Assembly (NCBI GenBank): GCA_050187415.1
Contig: JBFWXN010000010.1
Location: 1 to 64,000 of the forward strand
Length of the DNA: 64,000 nt
Reading direction: 5' to 3'
From: Ga0077555 sp050187415
GTDB lineage: Bacteria > Pseudomonadota > Alphaproteobacteria > Rhizobiales > Hyphomicrobiaceae
Shown here: in pieces, positions 26,407-35,636 of the stretch
Position numbering within the stretch: the stretch's first letter is position 1
Layout of the letters: each line of letters opens with the position of its first letter
Notes under the pieces: model-generated
What the model saw: the letters and a program-made list of their open reading frames with translations, nothing else
Database searches by the model: none
What the model was told of the DNA's origin: nothing
Made by a program: the position numbers and the translations under genes

Positions 26407-27450
26407 TCAGCGCGAGGCGGCGCGCCGCGCGTCTCCAGCGCGATCCCCCGCCGAGCGGAGCCTTCGGGCCGGTGCGCGCGCCGGCGCCTTTCCCAGGGCA
26501 GCCAGATCAAGCCCCTCGTTCCAGTAGGGCTCCGGACCATACAGGTCGGCCAAGTATTCGATGAACACGTTCATTTTCTCGGGCATGAAGTCGCGGCACG
26601 GATAAACGGCATAGATCGCCACGTTCGACGAGCCGCGGTACTCCGGCAGCACCACCTGCAGGGCGCCGCTCTTCAGCTCCGGGCCGACGTCCCAAGTCGA
26701 TCTGAGGCCGAGGCCCAACCCCGAAAGGAGCGCCTCCCGCATGAATTCGAACGAGTTCGAGCGGATATTTCCCTTCACCCGAAGCTGATGCTGGCCGTCG
26801 GGACCTTCGAGGCGCCAATAGTCCTGCGCGCCCGCCGAGAGGCAATTGTGAAAATCGAGATCGGCAAGCTCGGTCAGCGCGCCGTGCTCGGCCTTTTCGA
26901 CATAGCGTGGGCTCGCGCAGATCACTCGCGTGTCGGCTGCAAGCTTGCGCTGCACCAGGGAACTGTCCTGCAACTCGCCGATCCGGATCGCCAGATCGAA
27001 GCCCTCACGGATAATGTCGACGAAGTTGTCGGTCAGGTGGAACTCGAGCTCGATCTCCGGAAACTTTGCAAGAAAGTCCGGCAGGAAGGGTGCGATATGG
27101 AGCCGGCTGAACGATGTCGGCGCCGCGACTTTCAGCAGCCCACGCGGCGTCGTGTTGCGCCGGTTGACGAAATTTTCTGCCTCCTCGATCAGGTTCAGAA
27201 TATCGACGACGCGCCTGAAATAACCCTCGCCCGTCTCCGTAAGGGTGAGTTGCCTGGTCGTGCGTTGGAACAGGCGCACGTTGAGCTTTTCCTCGAGCAG
27301 GCTGACACGCTTCGAGACAACAGCCGGCGACAAACCCATCTCCCGACCTGCGGCCGACATATTGCCGGTACGAGCGACACGTGCGAAGATTTCAAGGTCG
27401 GTGATGGCGGTCACGGCGGACACCTCGCGGCTTCTGCGGCGTGGGAACAC
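26407..27450 (-). CDS. LysR-family transcriptional regulator
   Basis: The protein has a winged helix-turn-helix domain (about 14-72: FARVARTGNMSAAGREMGLS, PAVVSKRVSLLEEKL) and a LysR effector-binding domain (about 100-305). Length is 347 residues because of a basic, low-complexity C-terminal tail of about 30 residues. In-frame starts a little inside, near AVTAITDLEIFARV, are possible. It is divergent from glcDEF with 202 bases between, the classical layout of a LysR regulator and its target. The inducer is presumably glycolate or a related 2-hydroxyacid, but that is inference. Confidence 0.93.
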   Translation of the reverse strand: MFPRRRSREVSAVTAITDLEIFARVARTGNMSAAGREMGLSPAVVSKRVSLLEEKLNVRLFQRTTRQLTLTETGEGYFRRVVDILNLIEEAENFVNRRNTTPRGLLKVAAPTSFSRLHIAPFLPDFLAKFPEIELEFHLTDNFVDIIREGFDLAIRIGELQDSSLVQRKLAADTRVICASPRYVEKAEHGALTELADLDFHNCLSAGAQDYWRLEGPDGQHQLRVKGNIRSNSFEFMREALLSGLGLGLRSTWDVGPELKSGALQVVLPEYRGSSNVAIYAVYPCRDFMPEKMNVFIEYLADLYGPEPYWNEGLDLAALGKAPARAPARRLRSAGDRAGDARRAASR

Positions 27451-27549
27451 AAATCCAGTACCGGATCGTAACGTACTCGCCCGTGACCGAAGCCTGTCCG
27501 GTATTTTTCACGCTACGGAGTAGCCACGTTCCACAGCGTGTCAAATCAA

Positions 27550-27564
27550 ACATCACCTTGATGT
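27550..27564. promoter_or_regulatory. Possible operator between the LysR gene and glcD
   Basis: ACATCA and TGATGT form a perfect 6-bp inverted repeat with CCT between them. It sits about 90 bases upstream of the glcD start and about 100 from the LysR start. LysR sites are usually imperfect T-N11-A dyads, so a GntR-type regulator is also possible. Confidence 0.4.
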
Positions 27565-27652
27565 GTTGGGGCTTTCCTGAAGGCCGGCATCCGGCTCGGA
27601 GGATGCAATCGGGCCGACCGTCGATTCGGCGTCTGCAAGGGGAACGAAAGCC

Positions 27653-29095
27653 GTGTCCATGATCGCCATGCCGCTGCCCGACTCGTCGGTGCTGCGCCGC
27701 CGGGATGCAATCGTGCGCGACCTCGGGCGCCTTGTCGGTTCCGATCAGGTCATCTCCGACCCGGACGGCCGGCGCACCTTCGAGACGGACGGGCTGTCCG
27801 CCTACCGCTGCATGCCGCTGTGCGTCGTCCTCGCGCGCTCCACGGACGATGTCGCCAAAGTCTTGGCCTATGCCGAGGCGGGCGGCATCAAGGTGATCGC
27901 GCGCGGAGCGGGCACGTCGCTCTCCGGTGGTGCCCTCCCGACCGAGGACGCGATCGTGCTCGGTCTCAGCCGGATGAACCGCGTGTTGGCGATCGACTAC
28001 GAGAACCGCACGGCGCGCGTCGAAGTGGGGATTACCAATCTCGGCATCTCTGCCGCCGTCGCGCCACGTGGCTTCTTCTACGCGCCCGATCCCTCGAGCC
28101 AGCTCGCCTGCTCGCTCGGCGGCAATATCGCCTTCAACTCCGGGGGCGCGCACTGCCTCAAATACGGCGTCACCACCAACAACGTGCTTGGCCTGAAGCT
28201 CGTCACCGTCGACGGCGACGTGATCGAGATCGGCGGCGAGTATCTCGATCAGCCGGGTTACGATCTGCTTGGCCTGCTCGTCGGCTCGGAAGGTCAGCTC
28301 GGCGTCGTGACCGAAGCGACCGTGCGCATCCTTCGGCAGGCGGAAGGCGCGCGTCCACTGCTCTTGGGCTTCGATTCGAGCGAAGCAGCCGGCCGTGCCG
28401 TCGCCGCGATCATCGCCGCCGGCATCATCCCGGTCGCGATCGAGTTCATGGACAAGCCCGCCATCGAGGTCTGCGAGGCGTTTGCCAAAGCCGGCTATCC
28501 ACTCGACGTCGAGGCTCTTCTCATCGTCGAGGTCGAGGGCTCCGAGCAGGAGATCTCGGCGCTGCTCGAACGCATCGTCGAACTCGTCAAGCCACACGCC
28601 CCGCGCGTCGTGACGGTGAGCCAAAGCGCGGAGCAGAGCGCCGCCATCTGGAAGGGGCGCAAATCCGCGTTCGGCGCCATCGGCCGCATCTCGGATTACC
28701 TTTGCATGGACGGGACGATTCCACTCGGCCGCATGCCGGAGGTGCTTGCACGGATCGCGGAAATTTGTGCCGGATACGGCCTGCGGGTCGCCAACATCTT
28801 CCATGCCGGCGACGGCAACCTGCATCCGCTGATCCTCTTCAATGCCAACGATCCCGAGGAGATGATGAAGGCGGAGATGTGTGGCGCGGACATCCTGAAG
28901 CTTTGCGTCGAGGTCGGAGGCTGCCTGACCGGCGAGCACGGTGTCGGCGTCGAAAAGCGCGACCTGATGCCCGTGCAATTCACCGATGCCGAGCTCGCCC
29001 TGCAGATGAGCATCAAATCCGCGCTCGATCCAAAATGGCTGCTCAATCCGGCCAAGGTGTTCCCGCTGCGCGAACCGACCTCCGACGCTGCCTGA
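27653..29095 (+). CDS. glcD: Glycolate oxidase FAD-linked subunit
   Basis: A 480-residue FAD-binding oxidase of the GlcD/D-lactate dehydrogenase family. It oxidises glycolate to glyoxylate together with GlcE and GlcF at the membrane. The FAD-binding PCMH domain has IARGAGTSLSGGALP (about 82-96) and PSSQLACSLGGNIAFNSGG. The C-terminal FAD oxidase cap contains VANIFHAGDGNLHP and CLTGEHGVGVEKRDLM. The GTG at 27653 gives 480 residues; the ATG at 27659 is two codons later. It starts the glcDEF operon and is 13 bases before glcE. Confidence 0.95.
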   Translation: MSMIAMPLPDSSVLRRRDAIVRDLGRLVGSDQVISDPDGRRTFETDGLSAYRCMPLCVVLARSTDDVAKVLAYAEAGGIKVIARGAGTSLSGGALPTEDAIVLGLSRMNRVLAIDYENRTARVEVGITNLGISAAVAPRGFFYAPDPSSQLACSLGGNIAFNSGGAHCLKYGVTTNNVLGLKLVTVDGDVIEIGGEYLDQPGYDLLGLLVGSEGQLGVVTEATVRILRQAEGARPLLLGFDSSEAAGRAVAAIIAAGIIPVAIEFMDKPAIEVCEAFAKAGYPLDVEALLIVEVEGSEQEISALLERIVELVKPHAPRVVTVSQSAEQSAAIWKGRKSAFGAIGRISDYLCMDGTIPLGRMPEVLARIAEICAGYGLRVANIFHAGDGNLHPLILFNANDPEEMMKAEMCGADILKLCVEVGGCLTGEHGVGVEKRDLMPVQFTDAELALQMSIKSALDPKWLLNPAKVFPLREPTSDAA

Positions 29096-29108
29096 GGAGC
29101 GACGCCAA

Positions 29109-30335
29109 GTGCATCAACAGTCCTTGCTGCGTCCCGCCACCGAATGGGAGTTGCAGCGCCTTCTCGCGGAGGCATCGAAGTCCGACACGCCGGTCGAAGT
29201 TGCCGGCGCCGGCAGCAAGCGCGAGGTCGGCCGGCCAACGAACAGCGCGGCTCTGCTGACGACGAATTCCCTTACCGGCATCCGTCTTTACGAACCGACC
29301 GAGCTCGTCATGTCGGCACGAGGCGGCACGCCGCTCGCCCGCATCGAGGCCGACCTCGCGAGCCAGGGCCAGATCCTCGCGTTCGAGCCCGTCGACCTGG
29401 CTCCCGTCGTCGGCTATGAGCCGGGCCACGCGACGATAGGGTCCGTATTCGCGACCAATATCTCCGGCGCGCGGCGCGTCATGTCGGGTGCGGCGCGCGA
29501 TCACTTGCTCGGCGTCTCGGCCGTCACGGGCCAGGGCACGCCGTTCCGCTCCGGCGGTCGCGTCATGAAGAATGTCACGGGGCTCGATCTCGCTCGCACG
29601 ATCGCGGGGAGCTGGGGCACGCTTGCCGTTATCAGTGAAGTGACCTTCAAAGTCATGCCACGCCCCGAGGAGACGGCGACGCTCTTGATGTTCGGGCTCG
29701 AGGATGGCATCGCGATCGAAGCCTTGACGACGGCGACGGCAAGTCCGTTCGAAGTCTCGGGAGCCGTCCACCTGCAGGAGGCGCTCGCAGCCCGCCTGTG
29801 GCACGCGGAGATCAAAGGCGAGCGGCGTGCGGTAACGGCAATCAGGCTCGAGAACTTCGCCGCCTCGATCGCCTATCGCGTAGAACGGCTCCGGCAGGAA
29901 CTCAAGCCGTTCGGTGATCTGTTCGTGCTTGGCCACGAGGGCTCGATTGCGTTTTGGGACGAACTGCGCCAGCTCTCGGTGCTGCAAGGCACGACCGCAC
30001 CGCTCTGGCGAATATCGACGGCACCCAAGGCCGGACCCAAGGTCGTCCGCGCAATCTCGACGTTCATGACGTGCCATGCCTGGTACGATTGGGCGGGCGG
30101 GCTGGTCTGGGCCGAGGTGCTGCCGACTTCCGACGCAGGTGCCGCCGATATCCGCCGGGTCATCGCCACGCATGGCGGCCACGCCACCCTCATCCGGGCC
30201 GAGCCGGCCGTTCGCGCCTCGATCGATGTGTTCCAGCCTCTCGAGCCGGGGCTCAAGAAGATGTCCGCGCGCCTGAAGTCGGTGTTCGATCCGGCGCACA
30301 TTCTCAATCGCGGGCGCATGCACGCGGACCTGTAG
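29109..30335 (+). CDS. glcE: Glycolate oxidase FAD-binding subunit
   Basis: A 408-residue paralogue of GlcD with a shorter FAD-binding domain (VEVAGAGSKREVGRPTNSAA; the block GYEPGHATIGSVFATNISGA). It then has VMKNVTGLDLARTIAGSWGT, which is typical of GlcE. It starts at a GTG preceded by GAGGAG. It lies 13 bases after glcD and 19 before glcF. It is required with GlcD and GlcF for glycolate oxidation but has no separately proven catalytic role. Confidence 0.95.
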   Translation: MHQQSLLRPATEWELQRLLAEASKSDTPVEVAGAGSKREVGRPTNSAALLTTNSLTGIRLYEPTELVMSARGGTPLARIEADLASQGQILAFEPVDLAPVVGYEPGHATIGSVFATNISGARRVMSGAARDHLLGVSAVTGQGTPFRSGGRVMKNVTGLDLARTIAGSWGTLAVISEVTFKVMPRPEETATLLMFGLEDGIAIEALTTATASPFEVSGAVHLQEALAARLWHAEIKGERRAVTAIRLENFAASIAYRVERLRQELKPFGDLFVLGHEGSIAFWDELRQLSVLQGTTAPLWRISTAPKAGPKVVRAISTFMTCHAWYDWAGGLVWAEVLPTSDAGAADIRRVIATHGGHATLIRAEPAVRASIDVFQPLEPGLKKMSARLKSVFDPAHILNRGRMHADL

Positions 30336-30354
30336 ACGAGGCTCGGGGCGATCC

Positions 30355-31704
30355 ATGAAGACCGATTTCAAGCCAGGCAGCCTTCGCAACCCGCGCACGG
30401 CCGAGGCTGAGAGCATTCTGCGGCGCTGCGTCCACTGCGGCCTGTGCACCGCGACCTGCTCGACCTACGTCCTGCTTGGCGACGAGCGCGACAGCCCGCG
30501 CGGGCGCATCTATCTGATCAAGGACATGTTCGAGCAGGAGGCGGCGGCTAGTCCCGAGGTGCAGCACCACGTCGACCGCTGCCTCTCGTGCCTTTCCTGC
30601 ATGACCACGTGTCCGTCGGGCGTCGACTACATGCACCTGGTAGACCTTGCCCGCACGCACATCGAGGATACAGGCCAGCGCGGTTTTGCCGACCGGACCG
30701 TGCGCTGGGCACTGTCGCAGCTGCTGCCCTACCCCGAGCGCTTCCGCAAGGCGCTTGCCCTGGTCCCGCTCGGTCGACCCTTCCGAGCGCTGTTCGAGCG
30801 CTTCGGCTTTCCGCAGATCGCAGCCATGCTCGACCTCGCGCCGAAGGGGGCGATCAACGCCCCGCGCTACCACGGGCCGGGAACGGCGACAGCATCGGAC
30901 GAGCGCCGCAAGCGCGTGATCCTGCTTGCCGGTTGCGCTCAGCAGGTGCTGCGGCCCGACATCAATGACGCCACCATCCGTCTGCTGGCCCGGCGCGGCG
31001 TCGATGTCGAGGTCGTGGCCGGTGCCGGGTGCTGCGGGGCCCTGGTGCACCACATGGGGAAGGAGGCAATGGCCATCGCCCAGGCCAAGGCCAACGTCGA
31101 CGCCTGGGTCAAGGCGATGACCAAGACGCCGACCGACGCGATCATCGTCAACGCCTCCGGTTGCGGCACCATGCTGAAGGACTACGGCCACCTGCTGCGC
31201 GAGCATCCCGGCCACGCCCGACGAGCCGAGCACATTGCGGCGCTGGCCAAGGACGTGACGGAGTTTCTCGCCGATTACGATCTCGGTCCGCCCAAGCGCT
31301 GGTCGAGCTTGCGCGTCGCCTATCACTCCGCGTGCTCGATGCAGCATGGCCAGCGCATTACGGATTTGCCGAAGAAGCTGCTTCGCGACGCAGGCTTCAC
31401 TGTCCTCGACGTTCCGGAGGGCCACATCTGCTGCGGCTCGGCAGGGGTCTATAACATCCTGCAACCGAAGCTCGCGGGAGAGTTGCGCCGCCGCAAGGTC
31501 GACAACATCGAGAGCGTGCGCCCGGACGTGATCGCTGCGGGCAATCTCGGTTGCATAACACAGCTTCAACTCGGAACGCCGATCCCGATCGTGCACACCG
31601 TCGAGTTGCTCGATTGGGCTTGCGGCGGGCCGGTTCCTCAGGGCATCGAGCATCTTGCCGACACCGTCACCGACGTGCCGGAGCCAGCGCGCCTGTCGCG
31701 CTGA
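30355..31704 (+). CDS. glcF: Glycolate oxidase iron-sulfur subunit
   Basis: A 449-residue protein with two ferredoxin-type 4Fe-4S motifs: CVHCGLCTATC (Cys25, 28, 31, 35) and CLSCLSCMTTCPSG (Cys76, 79, 82, 86). Two CCG (cysteine-rich) domains follow, marked by GAGCCGALVHHMG and GHICCGSAGVYN. It passes electrons from the flavin subunits to the quinone pool. It is the third gene of glcDEF. Transcription might continue into the tandem membrane-protein genes 120 bases downstream. Confidence 0.96.
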   Translation: MKTDFKPGSLRNPRTAEAESILRRCVHCGLCTATCSTYVLLGDERDSPRGRIYLIKDMFEQEAAASPEVQHHVDRCLSCLSCMTTCPSGVDYMHLVDLARTHIEDTGQRGFADRTVRWALSQLLPYPERFRKALALVPLGRPFRALFERFGFPQIAAMLDLAPKGAINAPRYHGPGTATASDERRKRVILLAGCAQQVLRPDINDATIRLLARRGVDVEVVAGAGCCGALVHHMGKEAMAIAQAKANVDAWVKAMTKTPTDAIIVNASGCGTMLKDYGHLLREHPGHARRAEHIAALAKDVTEFLADYDLGPPKRWSSLRVAYHSACSMQHGQRITDLPKKLLRDAGFTVLDVPEGHICCGSAGVYNILQPKLAGELRRRKVDNIESVRPDVIAAGNLGCITQLQLGTPIPIVHTVELLDWACGGPVPQGIEHLADTVTDVPEPARLSR

Positions 31705-31824
31705 CGCTCGGCATTTGGCTGCACCCGAAACGACGGATAACCTTGCAGTATGGCATCCCGCGCTCTGGTTACGGATGTGCTGCCGCGGACGGCATGGTCA
31801 CAATCTCAACCCGGAAAATGACGC

Positions 31825-32604
31825 TTGGCGCGCGAGAACAACGTCACGACGGACACGATTGAAGTACGCAGGTCCTCGATCTCGCGTGTTTCCGAGGACT
31901 ACATCTACTCCCGCATGGCCATGGTTTGCGCGGCGGTGGCCTTCCTCGGCTTCGCGCCGACCTACTGGATGCCCTTGATCAACGGGCGGCTCAACGTCCA
32001 TCCCATCATCCATTTGCACGCTGCGATCTTCTTCGGCTGGTCTGTGTTCCTCGTCTATCAGACTTGGCTCGGCGCATCTGGTTGCATCCGGACGCATCGC
32101 CGGCTCGGGCTGATCGGCGTCGCGTTGGCCACAGCCATGACGGTGATCGGGATCGGCACCGCCATCAACCGCATGCAATGGGCGGACGGTCTCGGTCAGG
32201 GGGACGTCGGCAGGACGATTGCTGTCGTGCCGGTTTCCAACGTGCTGTTCTTTGCGCTCGTGTTTGCTGCCGGCGTCGCCGTCGCGCGGCGTCACGACTG
32301 GCACAAGCGCTTCATGCTCGTTGCAGGGATCTCGATCCTCGATGCACCGATCTCGCGATGGTTTATTGCATTTCTGGCGCAGGCGGATCCGCCGCCCGTC
32401 GCTGTGTACATTGGCCCACCGTTTGTCGCGCTCGCGATTCTTTCCATTCCTATGGTCGTGGACTGGCGGCGATCGGGACGTGTGCACGCTGCCTACATCT
32501 CCGGCGCCCTCGGGTATGTGGCGCTGAAGCTGTTGCAAGTTCCTCTCGGCGAAACCGCCGCGTGGCAGTCGATCGCCGCATGGCTCATGCGTTTTGGGAG
32601 TTGA
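31825..32604 (+). CDS. Multi-pass membrane protein of unknown function (paralogue 1)
   Basis: A 259-residue protein with about seven hydrophobic segments and a short cytosolic N-terminus. Characteristic blocks are AFLGFAPTYWMPLI, then IIHLHAAIFFGWSVFLVYQT with HLHA histidines at the membrane edge. They are followed by RTHRRLG and RRHDWHKRFML, and a late ISILDAPISRWF. The paired His residues could bind metal or haem, but I know no characterised relative. The start is a TTG at 31825 and is uncertain. It is closely similar to the next gene and follows glcF. Confidence 0.75.
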   Translation: MARENNVTTDTIEVRRSSISRVSEDYIYSRMAMVCAAVAFLGFAPTYWMPLINGRLNVHPIIHLHAAIFFGWSVFLVYQTWLGASGCIRTHRRLGLIGVALATAMTVIGIGTAINRMQWADGLGQGDVGRTIAVVPVSNVLFFALVFAAGVAVARRHDWHKRFMLVAGISILDAPISRWFIAFLAQADPPPVAVYIGPPFVALAILSIPMVVDWRRSGRVHAAYISGALGYVALKLLQVPLGETAAWQSIAAWLMRFGS

Positions 32605-32799
32605 CGCAGTTCTGTCGCCGACGCGGGTTGCCGTCCGGGCATGACGCTCACGCCAAGCGCCGACCGATCGCCCACAACAATTGCCATCCGGTGGAAAGTT
32701 GCATCGCAAACGCCATGCTCGTCGCTTTATTACGGCACGGCGATCGGGTACGAAGGCGTCTCTGCTCGTGCATTCCAATTTTCCGGAACGAAGTCCGTC

Positions 32800-33567
32800 A
32801 TGGCACAGACGATTGAAGCGCCCACGATGCGCGCCTCCCGACTTTCCGATGACGCGATATTTTTCTACATGGCGATTGTTTGTGCGGCCGTGGCTTTTCT
32901 CGGCTTTGCGCCCACCTACTGGGTGCCCTTGCTTGGCGGGCGGCTCGTCGCACAACCGATCATCCATCTGCACGCGGCCATTTTCTTCGGTTGGTCCGTA
33001 TTCCTCGTCTACCAGGCCTGGCTCGGAGCAACCGGAAGGCTCAGGTCGCACCGCCGCGTGGGAATGATCGGCGTGTCGCTGGTCACCGCGATGACGATGA
33101 TCGGCATCGGCACTGCCATCCATCGCATGCATTGGGCGGCTGGCATCGGCCAGGCTGAAGCAGGCAGGGCCTTTGCGATCGTACCGGTTTCGACCGTGCT
33201 CTACTTCGCGCTCGTATTTACCGCGGGCGTTGCCGTTGCCCGGCATCGCGACTGGCACAAGCGCCTGATGATCGTCGCCGGCATTTCGATCCTCGATGCG
33301 CCCATCGCACGCTGGTTCATCGTGTTCCTGGCGCCGGCGCAGCCGGCCGGCCCGCCACCTGTCGCGGTCGATCTCGGGCCGGCGTTTGTCGCCTTGCTCA
33401 TCCTTGTCATTGCCATGATTGCGGACTGGCGGCGCTCGGCACGTGTGCACAGTGCCTATATCTACGGAGCCCTTGGCTATGTCGCCCTCAAGGTACTCCA
33501 GGTTCCCTTCAGCGAGACCGCCGCGTGGCACGCGACGGCCACTTGGCTCATGCGCTTCGGTGGCTGA
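32800..33567 (+). CDS. Multi-pass membrane protein of unknown function (paralogue 2)
   Basis: A 255-residue protein with the same topology and blocks as its upstream neighbour: AFLGFAPTYWVPLLGG, IIHLHAAIFFGWSVFLVYQA, RSHRRVG, RHRDWHKRLMIVAGISILDA and the same AWLMRFG end. By eye about two thirds of residues are identical, so this is a tandem duplication. I chose the ATG at 32800 because it gives the same domain boundaries as paralogue 1; the frame is open from 32641. All histidines of the HLHA and HRR blocks are conserved in both copies. Confidence 0.78.
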   Translation: MAQTIEAPTMRASRLSDDAIFFYMAIVCAAVAFLGFAPTYWVPLLGGRLVAQPIIHLHAAIFFGWSVFLVYQAWLGATGRLRSHRRVGMIGVSLVTAMTMIGIGTAIHRMHWAAGIGQAEAGRAFAIVPVSTVLYFALVFTAGVAVARHRDWHKRLMIVAGISILDAPIARWFIVFLAPAQPAGPPPVAVDLGPAFVALLILVIAMIADWRRSARVHSAYIYGALGYVALKVLQVPFSETAAWHATATWLMRFGG

Positions 33568-33669
33568 AGCCCTCCGCCGGCTCGTCGGTCTCGCGGGTGG
33601 CCGACCTTAGGCCGCAAACGAGCCGACAGGCCCGATCGAAGACCCGTCGGGCATCCGAAATCCGCTGTT

Positions 33670-34395
33670 TCAACGTCGTGGGCATCCCATCGCGTCGGCG
33701 ACACCGGTAAAGCTATCGGTGACGACGTCCCAGTCGCGTTCGGCCTTCACGTCCTTTGTCTGGCCCGCACCATGCTCGAGCGGGCGCGCAACGAAGGCTG
33801 TGCGATACCCAACGCTTTGCGCCGCAGCGAGATCGCCGTTATGGGCTGCAACCAGCATCACCTCGTGCGGTTCGAGATTGAGCAGCGCGGCGTTCCGCTG
33901 GTAGCACTCGGGCAGCGGCTTATAGGCGCGAGCGGTTTCAGCACCGAGAATCACATCCCACGGCAGCAGGGCGCGCTTTGCCATGCGCAGGAGCAATCCC
34001 GTGTTACCGTTGGACAACGTCCCGATGATATAGCGCCGCTTCAGGCGGATCAGGCCCTCGACCGTGTCGGGCCACGGGTCGAGCCGATGCCAGGCCCGGT
34101 TCATGTGCTCGACCTCGTGCGCGGCCAGCCCCTCGATCCCGTAGCGGCCGAGCAGCGTCACCAGGCTCTCTCGATGCAGGTCGTCGAGGATCGTCCAGGC
34201 GCGCCGCCCGCTCCGCACCTCGTCCATGGACGGCTGGTAAAGCCCCCGCCAGTCATCTGCGAAACGGGCCCAGTCCGCTGTCAAACCCCGCGCATTGCCG
34301 AATGCCGTCAAGTCGCGAATGATGCTCTGGCGCCAATCGACCACCGTTCCGAACACGTCGAACACCAGTGCCTTCACCTGATCCTTTGCAGCCAT
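33670..34395 (-). CDS. Type II haloacid dehalogenase (HAD superfamily hydrolase)
   Basis: A 241-residue HAD-fold protein. Motif I is VFDVFGTVVDWRQSIIRDL with nucleophile Asp13, motif II is IGTLSNGNTGLLL, and the lysine and acidic motifs are in AYKPLPECYQ and VMLVAAHNGDLAAAQSVGYR. The VDWR and SNG elements are those of (S)-2-haloacid dehalogenases, which convert 2-haloacids to 2-hydroxyacids. Many annotated members act on other substrates. The start is the ATG at 34395; ten more residues are possible. It is convergent with the membrane-protein pair. Confidence 0.9.
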   Translation of the reverse strand: MAAKDQVKALVFDVFGTVVDWRQSIIRDLTAFGNARGLTADWARFADDWRGLYQPSMDEVRSGRRAWTILDDLHRESLVTLLGRYGIEGLAAHEVEHMNRAWHRLDPWPDTVEGLIRLKRRYIIGTLSNGNTGLLLRMAKRALLPWDVILGAETARAYKPLPECYQRNAALLNLEPHEVMLVAAHNGDLAAAQSVGYRTAFVARPLEHGAGQTKDVKAERDWDVVTDSFTGVADAMGCPRR

Positions 34396-34538
34396 TCGCC
34401 GGTCTCTCCTTCTCGCCACGTCCATCCGAGGCGCATCATGGTCAACGCTGCGGCACCCGCAACGGCAAGTTGGATGTCCAAGGTGGCAGAAACGCGATCA
34501 GGTTAACGGTCTCGAGGGGCGGGCACGGCGCGAACGCG

Positions 34539-35636
34539 CTACGGCCGCTCACACCCGACCTGCGCGCGATGGCGAAGCATGTGATCGCCCAGCACCAGCG
34601 CCATCATCGCTTCGCCGACCGGAACGGCCCGGATGCCGACGCACGGATCGTGTCGGCCTTTGGTCACGATCTCGGTTTCGTTGCCCTCGACATCGACTGT
34701 CTGGCGCGGCCGGAGGATCGATGATGTCGGCTTGACGGCGAAGCGCACGACAACCGGTTGGCCGGTCGAGATGCCGCCCAGAATCCCGCCCGCATGGTTC
34801 GAGAGAAAGCGCGGGCGCCCATCGTTGCCCGCTCGCATTTCGTCGGCGTTGTCCTCGCCCGCCAACGCGGCCGCTGCAAAGCCGTCGCCGATCTCCACCC
34901 CCTTGACGGCGTTGATGCTCATCATCGCCGACGCGAGATCCTGATCGAGCTTGCCATAGAGCGGAGCGCCCCATCCGGGAGGCACGCCTTCGGCCACCAA
35001 CTCGATCACGGCGCCAGCCGACGAACCCGATTTTCGCACACCGTCCAGATAGCCTTCCCAAAGCGCCGCGGCATCAGGATCCGGACAGAAGAATGGGTTG
35101 CGCCCGACCTCCGCCCAGTCCCAACGCTCGCGATCGATGGCGTGGGGTCCAACCTGCACGAGTGCCCCGCGGATGCTGACTCCGCCGAGCACTTTGCGGG
35201 CCACGGCACCCGCTGCAACGCGCGTGGCCGTTTCGCGCGCCGATGAGCGACCCCCGCCGCGGTAGTCGCGAATGCCGTACTTGGCGATGTAGGTATAGTC
35301 CGCGTGTCCGGGTCTGAACTTGGCGGCAATCTCGCCGTAGTCCTTCGACCGCTGGTCGACATTTTCGATCATCAGGCTGATCGGCGTTCCGGTGGTCACC
35401 TGTCGTCCGCTCGCATCGGCGAACACGCCCGACAGGATTTGCACCTGATCCGGCTCCCGACGCTGCGTCGTGTGACGGGACTGGCCTGGCCGGCGGCGGT
35501 CTAGATGCTCCTGGATGTCCGAGGCTTCGAGCGCCAGCCCGGGCGGGCAACCATCGACCACACACCCGATCGCCGGGCCGTGGCTCTCCCCCCAGGTGGT
35601 CATTCGCAGGAGGTGCCCGAAGGTATTGAAGGACAT
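34539..35636 (-). CDS. aroC: Chorismate synthase
   Basis: The last enzyme of the shikimate pathway, using reduced FMN to turn EPSP into chorismate. The 365-residue protein starts MSFNTFGHLLRMTTWGESHG. It has PGHADYTYIAKYG, the signature GGGRSSARETATRVAAGAVA and DGRPRFLSNHAGGILGGIST. Length and motifs are normal. The chosen ATG at 35636 is the conserved start. It supplies chorismate to the trpG/trpD enzymes encoded 7 kb away. Confidence 0.97.
   Translation of the reverse strand: MSFNTFGHLLRMTTWGESHGPAIGCVVDGCPPGLALEASDIQEHLDRRRPGQSRHTTQRREPDQVQILSGVFADASGRQVTTGTPISLMIENVDQRSKDYGEIAAKFRPGHADYTYIAKYGIRDYRGGGRSSARETATRVAAGAVARKVLGGVSIRGALVQVGPHAIDRERWDWAEVGRNPFFCPDPDAAALWEGYLDGVRKSGSSAGAVIELVAEGVPPGWGAPLYGKLDQDLASAMMSINAVKGVEIGDGFAAAALAGEDNADEMRAGNDGRPRFLSNHAGGILGGISTGQPVVVRFAVKPTSSILRPRQTVDVEGNETEIVTKGRHDPCVGIRAVPVGEAMMALVLGDHMLRHRAQVGCERP

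Noticed and set aside
27451..27652. Metabolite riboswitch upstream of glcD
   Set aside because: No recognisable riboswitch core was found; only a short palindrome is present.
27392..28978. 528-residue reverse-strand open frame over glcD
   Set aside because: glcD has complete family motifs on the plus strand; the reverse frame has no domain.
31798..33531. 577-residue reverse-strand open frame
   Set aside because: It mirrors the tandem membrane-protein pair and is full of His/Asp/Arg without a signature.
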